Shown: positions 47,570 through 57,393 of the stretch, piece by piece | Layout: each line of letters begins with the position of its first letter | Position numbering within the stretch: position 1 is the first letter of the stretch | Position numbers and translations under genes: made by a program | Notes under the pieces: generated by a model | Seen by the model: only the letters and a program-made list of their open reading frames with translations | The model's database searches: none | What the model was told of the DNA's origin: nothing | Assembly: GCA_902729315.2 (NCBI GenBank) | Contig: LR746280.1 | Location: 1,604,501 to 1,668,500 of the forward strand | Reading direction: 5' to 3' | Length of the DNA: 64,000 nt | Origin: Spirodela intermedia | Taxonomy: Eukaryota > Streptophyta > Magnoliopsida > Alismatales > Araceae

Positions 47570-49054
47570 TCAGCTCCCCGACCCTCCCGCCGCCGCAGCC
47601 GGCGCGGGGGCCTTCCCTCCGGCTAGCTCCGGTGGGATCAGAACGGAATCGATGGAGAAGATGGCGAGCGGGGACTCGTCGTAGAGGTTGTTCACCGGGA
47701 TGTTCACCGCTCCGGTGGACACGTTGACCTGGTTGTTGCAGCCGATAAAGCTTAGGGTATAATTGGTGGCCAGCGTGCGGATGGGGTTACTGGCTGTGGA
47801 GAGCATGTCCTTGCTGTAGTACTTGCCCACTACGTGGAGCAGCAGCAGCTGCGTCTGTACTTCCGTCGAGAGCGACTCGAGGGTGCCGTTGGGGAGGTTG
47901 TTGAAGGCGTTGTCTGTGGGGGCGAAGATGGTGAGCCCGTTCTTCAGCTGGGCCGCGATGGCGTTGACGAGGTTTCTATCCTTCAGCAGCTTGAGGAGCG
48001 TGCCGTACTGGCGGGCGCCCTCCAAGATGGCCACTGGGTCGGGCCCCGCCGGCGGCGGCGGCGTGGGGGCCTTCCCGCCGGCTAGTTCCGGCGGGATCAG
48101 AACGGAGTCGATGGAGAAGATGGCGAGCGGGAACTTGTCGTAGAGGTCGTTGTTCACCGGGATGTTCACCGCTCCGGTGGACACGTTGACGTGGTTGTTG
48201 CAGCCGATAAAGCTTAGGGTATAATTGGTGGCCAGCGTGCGGATGGGGTTACTGGCGGTGGAGAGCATATCTTTGCTGTAGTACTTGCCCACTACGTGGA
48301 GCAGCAGCAGCTGCGTCTGTACTTCCTTCGAGAGCGACTCGAGGGTGCCGGGGGGGAGGTTGTTGAAGGCGTTGTCTGTGGGGGCGAAGATGGTGAGCCC
48401 GTTCTTCAGCTGGGCCACGATGGCGTTGACGAGGTTTCTATCCTTCAGCAGCTTGAGGAGCGTGCCGTACTGGCGGGCGCCCTCCAAGATGGCCACTGGG
48501 TCGGGCCCCGCCGGCGGCGGCGGCGTGGGGGCCTTCCCGCCGGCTAGTTCCGGCGGGATCAGAACGGAGTCGATGGAGAAGATGGCGAGCGGGAACTTGT
48601 CGTAGAGGTCGTTGTTCACCGGGATGTTCACCGCTCCGGTGGACACGTTGACGTGGTTGTTGCAGCCGATGAAGCTTAGGGTATAATTGGTGGCCAGCGT
48701 GCGGATGGGGTTACTGGCGGTGGAGAGCATATCTTTGCTGTAGTACTTGCCCACTACGTGGAGCAGCAGCAGCTGCGTCTGTACTTCCTTCGAGAGCGAC
48801 TCGAGGGTGCCGGGGGGGAGGTTGTTGAAGGCGTTGTCTGTGGGGGCGAAGATGGTGAGCCCGTTCTTCAGCTGGGCCGCGATGGCGTTGACGAGGTTTC
48901 TATCCTTCAGCAACTTGAGGAGCGTGCTATACTGGCGGCCGCACTTCAAGATGGCCACTGGGTCGGGCCCGGCCGCCAGCGTCCCTTGCGCCTCGAGGAG
49001 GAAGGGGAGAGCCAGCAGGACCAGCGTGCACAGCAGAGGAGTCGGTGACGACAT
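47570..49054 (-). CDS. FLA: Fasciclin-like protein with three tandem FAS1 domains, no GPI signal
   Basis: 494 aa in one exon. Signal peptide MSSPTPLLCTLVLLALPFLL (1-24), then three FAS1 domains repeated at exactly 154 residues (462 bp), each beginning AGPDPVAIL and containing TIFAPTDNAF, LLLLHVVGKYYSKD, NYTLSFIGCNN, NVSTGAVNIPVNN and FSIDSVLIPPELAGGKAP; linkers are short PTPPPPAG AGP-like stretches. The repeats differ by only a few residues, so this is a recent in-frame expansion of a single-domain gene. The tail ends AAAAGGSGS at a TGA where the intact copies have a Tyr codon (SGSY). The following bases still resemble the GPI tail but carry a four-base insertion, so the protein is predicted secreted, not anchored. 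Each domain has gained a Cys (IGCNN). TATATATA at 49163-49170 is 109 bases upstream. Confidence 0.88.
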   Translation of the reverse strand: MSSPTPLLCTLVLLALPFLLEAQGTLAAGPDPVAILKCGRQYSTLLKLLKDRNLVNAIAAQLKNGLTIFAPTDNAFNNLPPGTLESLSKEVQTQLLLLHVVGKYYSKDMLSTASNPIRTLATNYTLSFIGCNNHVNVSTGAVNIPVNNDLYDKFPLAIFSIDSVLIPPELAGGKAPTPPPPAGPDPVAILEGARQYGTLLKLLKDRNLVNAIVAQLKNGLTIFAPTDNAFNNLPPGTLESLSKEVQTQLLLLHVVGKYYSKDMLSTASNPIRTLATNYTLSFIGCNNHVNVSTGAVNIPVNNDLYDKFPLAIFSIDSVLIPPELAGGKAPTPPPPAGPDPVAILEGARQYGTLLKLLKDRNLVNAIAAQLKNGLTIFAPTDNAFNNLPNGTLESLSTEVQTQLLLLHVVGKYYSKDMLSTASNPIRTLATNYTLSFIGCNNQVNVSTGAVNIPVNNLYDESPLAIFSIDSVLIPPELAGGKAPAPAAAAGGSGS

Positions 49055-49660
49055 GGCGGCACCCGCCGGTGGGGTGTGGGGTGTGGGATGCGGCGAAGGG
49101 GGAGAGGATGGTCGTCGGAGAGGGAAGAGGAGATGGGGCCGTCGGTGAGCCCTCCCACCGTCTATATATAGTGTAATAAACCATTTAGATAATATGGAAA
49201 TCACGATTTCCGCGTTTTCTAGGCCCTTCGCAACCCGAGTCTCGCCGGGTTCTCCAGAGGGTACACGTTGGTACACACCCGATCACACGTCCTCTCTCTC
49301 TCTCAATCTCCTCTCTCTCGAGCTTTCTCTCTCCTCTTTGATGTCAGGACAAGAACAGATCAACCACTGTCGGGGACAACCTTTTATCACATACGACTAG
49401 TACTGCCAGTAAACGTCTAACGTGGACGGCCTTCCTGCCCAGGAGAGGGGAGAGGAGTATGAGGTCAGGAAGAGAGCCCAGTAGGCTCGTTATTTCCACG
49501 GACCTGGGTCCTGTACAGTTCTATCGACTAAGGCCCGGCCCACACCGGCCCGGTCCTGGCCCCCATACCCCCAAATTCTAGCGCCGGGTTCATAAGGTTT
49601 TTATGACTTCATGGTGTCATAATAAAATCTATTTGACAGTTTTCAAATAAATTAGTTTTA
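49055..49660 (-). promoter_or_regulatory. FLA promoter module, unit 4
   Basis: TATATATA at 49163-49170, CT tract at about 49292-49335, GGGACAACC at about 49372, GGCCC/GGGCC cluster at about 49475-49560, and a mutated palindrome TGACTTCA at 49604-49611 in place of TGACGTCA, followed by TGGTGTCATAATAAAATC. Downstream (49661-50080) MMS21 exon 1 is not recognisable; only a scrap matching exon 2 (AAATTCATTATATCGACAGTT at about 50062) remains. Confidence 0.55.
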
Positions 49661-50079
49661 TTCTGGGATAACAATGGGCCAGACGGAAGCTGATGTGGGC
49701 CTGCTTTTGATCTTGGGCCGGAAAACGAGGCCTCCTGACATTTTTTCGGAGTCCACTTGCAAGTAGGTGGGGGAGGGGGGACCCCGAGGAAGCTCTCCTT
49801 ATACCGGCCATCTCGAAGTGGCTACTACCATTTCCCTTCCATTCTCGAGGGACGTCACCAGCGAGTCGACTCCCTCGGTTACTTTCCCTTCCTAGTAGTT
49901 GAGAAGTCTGTAGTTATCTCGTTCGACGAATCAGTCCCTCTCTACGACGGTCCGACCGAACCCAGGGTTTTTTTCCATCGTATTATCCCAATCAGAGCCA
50001 ATTTTCCTTTTTGTCCGGTCTCGACCCGGGGTACCCATCAGTAACCTTTCAATCCGCAATCAAATTCATTATATCGACA

Positions 50080-50400
50080 GTTATAAATTTGTTTGCCTAT
50101 TCAATAATTCTTGTAATGGTGGATTAAAGTATCGAAGATTTCTATTCAGAGTTTCCGCACATTAATATATTTTCGGTAGTTACGTGGACTTATTTGATAA
50201 AATCATAGTTTTCTCACTAGAATCCACTTAGGATGTATACAATCTTAAAAAAAAAATCCAATATAAATGATACTTAGACAATGATACTCGACTACATGGT
50301 TCCTATCCTATTACTAGTACTAGGATCTTCTTTTCCATTCATTTGAGTGATTTTTTTTCGCCTCCTTGGAGAAGTACTGGGCACTTATTTATTGTTTTCT
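50080..50400 (+). repeat. Shared block Z, copy 3 (unit 4)
   Basis: Landmarks ATTCTTGTAATGGTGGATT, GAGTTTCCGCACATTAATAT, TTACGTGGACTTATTTGA, CTACATGGTTCCTATCC and TTACTAGTACTAGGATCTTC match copies 1 and 2 in order. It diverges after TTATTTATTGTTTTCT. Confidence 0.85.
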
Positions 50401-51316
50401 CTCTTTTGTTCTAAAACCATTGATGATTTACTATAAAATATGGTTTTTAACCTAATTATTTCTGATATTGTGATGTAGTATTTCTTCTGAGTTAGAGTCA
50501 AGTGGGAAGGAGGGAAGGGGGGAAGGAGTCCCAACTGGAGCCTATTGAAACCTTGGTTTAGTGAGGATAAAAATTGGGTTGGGTCATGCCAAGCATAATA
50601 TTAATTATTCAGTTAACTTTGAGCAAGGATTTTCAAGGATTACCTCTACATTAGTTGAAGCAAGCATGTGAACTTCTCTGGCTTATTCTCTCCCAATCCA
50701 GTTCCACAATCTCAGGTCCAACCTTGACTGAGCCACATGCCTTAAATCTTAACCACAAGACTCAATACATACATAGTTTGGTGTGCCAACAAGGCCAAGT
50801 CGGGAGACGTATCATGAGGATCTTCTTCAAGACCTAGACCTAGCCTTTGTAGAAATTACAAGCCTAGAAAATGGGCTCCAGACCGAAACCTAATGAAGGC
50901 ATACCCAGCCCCGCTCTATTAATGCCGACCCGTGTTGATGCTGAGACAGTCGTATGACAAAGAAAGACAAAATGCTCTGGGCCTCCCTATGTTACCCCTT
51001 TGAGAAGAAAAAAAAGTATTACATGATTTCTTGAAGAAAAAAGTTCTACTTTATTTTTTTCTCATTTTGGATAGAAAAGATCTACTAATTCTTTTATTTC
51101 AGTTAGTAAGAGGGATCTTGAATGAAAAAATAGACTGAGAACGATTATCAAACAATTTCCATTCGGATCCTTGTGGATCGAATTCATTTTGGGCTCTAAG
51201 TTGTCTTATGCTACTTCGCCTGTGTTTATTGCCACCTAGTATGAAAATATTTAATAAATCTACGGGAGCATTGGCTTGTTGAAACCCTGTTAATCAAGGT
51301 TTATATTTATCTGCAG
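50401..51316 (+). other. Unassigned sequence between block Z and the MMS21 3' exons
   Basis: Probably MMS21 intron DNA with unknown insertions. No open frame longer than about 60 codons, no recognised motif. A polypyrimidine stretch and acceptor CTGCAG precede the exon at 51317. Confidence 0.4.
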
Positions 51317-51620
51317 CATGAACTATGAGCACATCTACGAGAAGGGCCCAATTCTTCAGTATATCAAGATGAAAGCACCCAGTTCTCATTGCCCCATGGC
51401 AGGTAACCTCTTCTGTACATCCCCACTCATAATTCTCTGTCATTTCATGCTGCTAACTGCCTACCTTCGTTGACCCGCAGGCTGCCCTCGGGTCTTGCAA
51501 GTGGACAGAGCGGCTTATGACCCCCTGCAACTCATAGAGATTGATGAGATGCATTCTTGGCGGGACCAGTTGGCATGCCCTTCGGTAGCAGAGGACTTCA
51601 CTGAGCTTGATGACGGCTAA
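51317..51620 (+). pseudogene. MMS21: MMS21 (HPY2) SUMO E3 ligase, SP-RING 3' exons
   Basis: Two exons, 51317-51402 and 51481-51620, with GT-AG borders and an open frame encode MNYEHIYEKGPILQYIKMK, HCPMAGCPRVLQ, DPLQLIEIDEM and EDFTELDDG. This is the C-terminal half of the plant MMS21 SP-RING and acidic tail. In the family the residue before the zinc-binding His is part of a Cys-x-His pair; here Cys is replaced by Tyr (NYEH), while the later HCPMAGC pair is kept. The upstream exons of this unit are missing or scrambled, so I call it a pseudogene despite the intact frame; a still-spliced gene with distant exons cannot be excluded. Repeat R starts right at the stop codon. Confidence 0.8.
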
Positions 51621-52395
51621 CCCATTGAGGTTCTTCTTCCATGACCTTGTTATTCCATGGAGTTGATGATGTCGATCATTTGATCATCTGACCATCTGGC
51701 CGGAATTAGATAGTAATGGCCCAGAAGTCCTTTCTGCCCTATTAAGAGGTATTAGGTTCTCCAACTTGAAATTGATTAGCATCGGGTGTAATAAACGTTT
51801 TGCATTTATTATAATCATACCATGGGTTGTATATTAATCGTTATAGGATTATATGTGCACATGTAGTCCATGAACAAGTATCTAGTTTATAGCATCTTCT
51901 CCTTTTAATCACAAGTTTAATTTTGTATTAACTAAGATGGGATTATTTTAATACCAACATAGCAATGGATGGAGGTTAGGAATGGGTAGTTTTGTTCTTA
52001 CCTATTGGTATGGTTATTATTTGGTAATTTGGTATTAGCTCCCTGCAAACCAATTGAATTATTGAGATTCTTTGGTCTTCAGTTGGACTTTGGTTTCCTT
52101 AATAGTCAGATCATCAATCTTGGATCTGTTGGGCTTTATGTTGACAAGCACTCAGGTGATGGTATGGTCATTGGTGAAATCATTTGCAGTCACTCAGACC
52201 TTGTTGTGAGGATTACACCAATAGAGATTAGATGCAGTTGTAGTTAATAGTCAGAACCTTATTGCTGGAATGGGTCTTGAGTAAGGCCCTGACATAGTTC
52301 AAATGTATAGTTAGATGAAAGGCTTTTAATGATTTATAGGACTTGTGACATTAATTGTGTTTAACGACAACTAGTTTGAATCCTTTTACATGATG
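51621..52395 (+). repeat. Repeat R, copy 2
   Basis: Matches 42518-42914 and 43880-44215 without the extra segment found there. Its first bases directly abut or overlap the MMS21 stop codon, and it ends about 30 bases before RABA1 intron homology begins. Confidence 0.8.
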
Positions 52396-54756
52396 ACTAG
52401 GAAATATAAAAGGCAAATGTATTTGAAACTTTCTCTTTGGCGGTACAAAGAATTAGAACTTTCAACTTGTGTCTATGTTATTGATTCTAATTCATTCAAT
52501 TGAAATAAAAAATTTAAGATTTTTTTAAAAAATAGTGAATAAAAGATACTACAAAAGCACAAGTGTCTATGATGCTTTATGATCCTTATTGTTCCTAACA
52601 ATATGCAGTATGGTATTGATTGAAAAAATCATGAGTTTCTTTCATATGAATTAGGATACAAACTTGTAGATGCCCTCAATGTTGATACACAAAGTATTTT
52701 GACACATATAATAGAAAATTTATTTATGAATTATTGTTGAACGAGTCAATATATAATTCATATATATACATCATGATTATTTTTATTATGAGACAAGTTT
52801 AATTAACAAACATTCAAATCATATACATCTACAATACTGTATGCAATCTAATAGCTAACAACGAATTTAAGGAGTCACTTTCTTGAGATATTATTTTATA
52901 TTGAAGTAATGTACTGTAATATTATCTGTATATAGGTACATTATAACAAATGTCAACATGTGTGATGAAATCTTATATATATTATTGAAAAAACCAGTAT
53001 TGAGATTAAAAATGACACATGAGTAATGTGAAAAATGAAGTGTCAATGCAAAAATATTTGAAATATCAAAGACACATTATGTTAGACAAGAAATTCAAAC
53101 TCAAGAGGTAAATTATGCAGAAGTGGAAGAAATGACAACCAAATTATTAAAATCACAATATGAGTCAAGTTTAAGTTCAGAGTATTATAGTGGCCTGTTG
53201 AAAGCTAGAATATTTAACATGATATATATGATTAGTAACTAAAGTAAGGCCCAAACTCAAGACCCACAAGACAGCTAAGCTGGATTGTTTGCATGAAGCA
53301 AAGGAGGTAGAGAAGTCATGGTCATGTAAATTAAATGGTGACACGCTAGAGTATTGTGTGTAGAAAATGGCAAAGTATAAAGAACAAGTTCTAACTTGAT
53401 ATCAAGTGAAAGATCAATCATTGAGGTTGCATGTATCTCCATATAAAAGCTTTGAAGACCACCTATGAGAGACCTATGCATTTCAAAATGAACAAAAACT
53501 TAAGGTCAGCTTCAAAGGCCACAATAATCCTATACTTGAATTTTATTAAAAAAAAGAATCTTAGAATAGAATAGATTAGAAATCTCTAGGCCTTTTTACT
53601 AATGCCTATATGTTATATCACTAACAATAAGAACAAAATAATCCTTATTTCACCTAACTTAAACTATTTTGGATAAATTGACAATTACAATTCAAATCAA
53701 CTAATTCAGTCTATTCCACATTAATTAAAGGGGTGCATCTATGTTTATGCTTCATGAAATGAGATTTTCTGGGCATGCTCTCGATAGTAACAAATCATTA
53801 GAGTATGTGGACTAAACAATAGGCTTAATGATAATATCTTAGTTCGACCTTGAAGGTAAATATGTTGTTTGATCCGTTGAGTATTTTCATACTCCATATC
53901 AAGGATAACAATACCTATGAGTTAGAAAATATGAGCAGAAGTATGACCAAAGATCTGAAGCCCAAATTATATAAGGTAACTTATTAGCATATGATGTAGA
54001 TTAAAGACAAGCTAAACAATATTATCTAAGTAAGACTCTAAAAGAAGAAATGTTCATAAATCAGACACAAATCTTTATACAAGATATTGCAAATAACTAT
54101 CGCAAGAGTAGACACCTTAGAAGAAAAAACCAGCTAAAGGTCACTAGAGTACTAGTACAATAACATGAAGATATTCAAATTAATATGATTATTTTCAGAT
54201 GCTGATGTGAAATAGATCTATTGGAGTGTAAGTAAAGGGAGCTAAGAATATATGAAGTTAATTTTTAATGAAATTTTTTCCATCAGCATCACTTACACAA
54301 GCAAGATAAGAAAGAATACACAATCTTCTATAATAAAATGACCGAGAGTTTTAAAGAAGGAATAAAAAATAATCTTACTCAATTATATGCAATAATATAT
54401 GAATCAATCTACTATATTGAAGGCTATTTTTCTCCATCAAGTCCTAAGATAACTTGAGTCGTAAGTGGAGAAAAGGTAAGACTAAGGCATGAGGAGTTGA
54501 AAGTGAGACTCTACCTATGAAAGATATTATTTTTTGAGAAGAATTATACCTTGACTTAAGCACATATTGTTGTGAGTCAAGACCTGCTCATAAAAGATAA
54601 GCTATGTGGAGATCAAATAGTTGTGTTGATAGAGCTGAGCTTGTGAAATCAACTATATTTATGTTGAAAAATAGTTAAAATTTGAAAAAGAGATCTTCTG
54701 GCATTAAATATAACTCAAAGAATAGTGAATCAATATAAAGTCTCTATAATAAGTCT

Positions 54757-55683
54757 TCATTATTATGACTTAATAATTAATTAATAATATATTTTAACTA
54801 TTAACTCATACTAAATAAATTTATATTTTTAAAATTCAGAAAAATATTTTTAAAATAATTATTATAAATTTTTGGTTAATTATATGATTTTATGTTATTT
54901 TATATAATTTTTTTATTCACATTTTTGAGATAAATGAAAAGAAATGAATAAAAAACCCACCAACTAGCCAATTGTGACCCAACAACTAGTCTAAAGGGGC
55001 TAGCTAGGCATGGGAGATAGAGTGATCATACACATGTATGTGGGGGCATTCCACCTAGCTTAGTCCTCCCCCAAAGTGGTCTTGGCCATTTTGTTTTCGA
55101 GGAAGTGAACTTGAATAGAAAAAACATGTGTATATATATATATATACATGTCTCATGCTTCGAAAAACAACCAACATGAGACTAAATCTACTTTAGTGCT
55201 CGCTGCCAGGATTTTGATATTATAAGAAGGAAATGCCACTATGATGTCATTGTGTTAAGGGTATCTGGATAATTATCTAACTCTCTATGATGCAAGCAAG
55301 CAAGCAACTAGCGAAGGTTCAAACCTCACTTGAGCCAAAATTTATAGCTTTTATCTATTTAACTCCTGATTTTTCTACAAAGCATTGTCCAAAGGTTAAT
55401 CTGTTGGAAGCATTCACTCATCAATGGAAATTTTGTCAATACTATTTATGGATCATTGTTAACAATTGATGAAGGATTCTAGATGAAAAGATCACAAATT
55501 CATTGAATAAAACATCTCTATTTGATTGATGAACGAGCCATTATGGAGAAGAGGACAATTCACCATGAGATTAGTCACCACCTCTCTATAGTGGACTAAA
55601 TCTAATACAAGCCTTTTGCTATGTGGACTTCAACTTCATCTAGCTCATCTTTACTAGGTAACAGCTACCTAACATGACTCAAT
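54757..55683 (+). repeat. LTR-like repeat, 3'-truncated copy (plus orientation)
   Basis: Starts near TAAGTCTTCATTATTATGAC and follows the family of 39062 (TTAATAATTAATTAATAATATATTTTAA, TTGAGATAAATGAA, CACATGTATG, GGTTCAAACCTCACT) for about 920 bases before meeting the reverse copy. Confidence 0.7.
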
Positions 55684-55689
55684 TGTTGT

Positions 55690-57393
55690 ATAATATATCA
55701 TGTAAATTTAAAATTTATAAAACTAGAAATTATTAATTTTTATATTCTTAAAGATATTTTAGTATAAATAAATAAATTATAATTTAATAAAGGTTTAAAA
55801 AATAGTACTTTTTTAAGTAGATCATAGGAATGTAAGATAATATTGAGTAAATTTTTAGAATTATTATCTAATAATATGATTTTTAGAATAAATAATAGAG
55901 AAAATATATTTAAAAATTTATGAAAAAAGAAATTCAAGTGTAGACATTAGGATGACGTCAACACTCAAACGAATATGATTCGGGTAAAAATAGAGTTCAT
56001 CTAATGATTCTGATGTAACTAATTACATATGATTTAATTGATCAAATTAAGGTTTGTAAAAGCTAGAAGAATCATAATTGACCAAAATAGATTTTTGAAA
56101 CTTGAAAACACACAAAATATCACTAATTTAAGTAAAAGTTATGTTTAAAATAGGAAAAGGAGAGTTTCAACATCGTGGCGGTGATCACTAGAATTTTTAG
56201 TATTCAAGAGGATTATCATGTGATGTTTATAGTCTCAAAATCTCTCATTAGACATAGATGATATAACTAATCTCTAGACCTTATTGTGAAGTCTAAAAAT
56301 TAATGAAATGGGTTGATGAATCATTTATGTCGACCATCACCAAGTAGAGATAAGTTGAATGGAGGTGAGATGTGTCTTAGGGACCTTCCTCAAGTATACG
56401 CATCAAGAGGAGGCTCATATCACATTCAGTTTCGCTCTAAGTAGATGGTGACTCGACTCCTAACAAATCATCATCTTCTCGATGATAGTCCATTCGTTGA
56501 TCTATAAGAGATGATTTTTTCAAAGAATTTGTATTTTTTGTATTTGAAATCTTTAGTAAGTTGCTAACAATGATATGTAAACAACATTGAGAAAATTTTC
56601 GTCAATGATGAAGTGATTCTGGCTACTAAATTGTTGATCAACGTTTTGCAGAAAAATCATGATTTAATTAGATAAAAAGATGAATTTTGGTCATGGTGAG
56701 AAGTAAACCCTCACCAGTCACTCGACTACATGAGAGAGAGAATACAGATTACCCTCGTACCCCTTTTTAGTGACATCATGGAGACATTTCCTTATAACTA
56801 AAAGATATTTTTCATATAAAAAAGTGAAAACCTAATAGCAAACACTAGCATGGGTTTAATCCCACATCAACTAGTTCCTAATTTTTGAGACACATATCAA
56901 TGCTTATTTTTCTCATCAAATTTCTCACACATGTATACAATCATTCCTAGCTCCACACCCAATTGACTATCGATGATGTAAAAGGGGAGTGATACACATG
57001 CCCTAATTGGTCATTAGCTACTAGAATCTCTTACTTGTGACTTTGCTTGACTATACTTCTGACCTACTTGTAAGCCTAGTTAGCTAACAAGTCCCCTAAT
57101 TGTGCTCCCAATCTACTTGTGGGACTAGCTCACTAGCAGGTCCTCCCTTTTTTATAATTTAATTTAATTTAATTTAATTTAATTTAATTTAATTTTCTTT
57201 ATTTTATCTCAAAAATATAATTAAAAAAATTAAATAAATTCATATTAAATCACATAATTAACCAAAAATTCATATTAACCAACTAATAACTCCTTCATCA
57301 ATTTAACACAAACATAAGTCTATTTATTATGAGTAAAAACTTAATATATTAGAAGTTAATTATTAACTCTTGATAATAAAAAAATATTACACC
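55690..57393 (-). repeat. LTR-like repeat, full-length reverse copy
   Basis: On the reverse strand starts about 57393 (TGTAATATTTTTTTATTATC) and ends near 55690 (ATTATACAACAATTGAGTC). It has the same internal order as 39062-40677. It adjoins reverse-strand gypsy DNA, as expected for a 3' LTR. A (TTTAA)n tract lies inside. Confidence 0.7.
57155..57195. repeat. (TTTAA)n pentanucleotide repeat
   Basis: About eight perfect units of AATTT within the reverse LTR-like repeat. The other copies of this family do not show the expansion. Confidence 0.9.

Noticed and set aside
49055-49276. 74-codon N-terminal extension of the triple FLA (similar extensions at 36187-36330 and 25895-26023)
   Set aside because: The extensions run upstream across the TATA box and lack conservation; the internal Met starts a clear signal peptide in every copy.
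52005-52247. 80-codon frame in repeat R copy 2
   Set aside because: Not preserved in repeat R copy 1 and lacks any recognisable domain.
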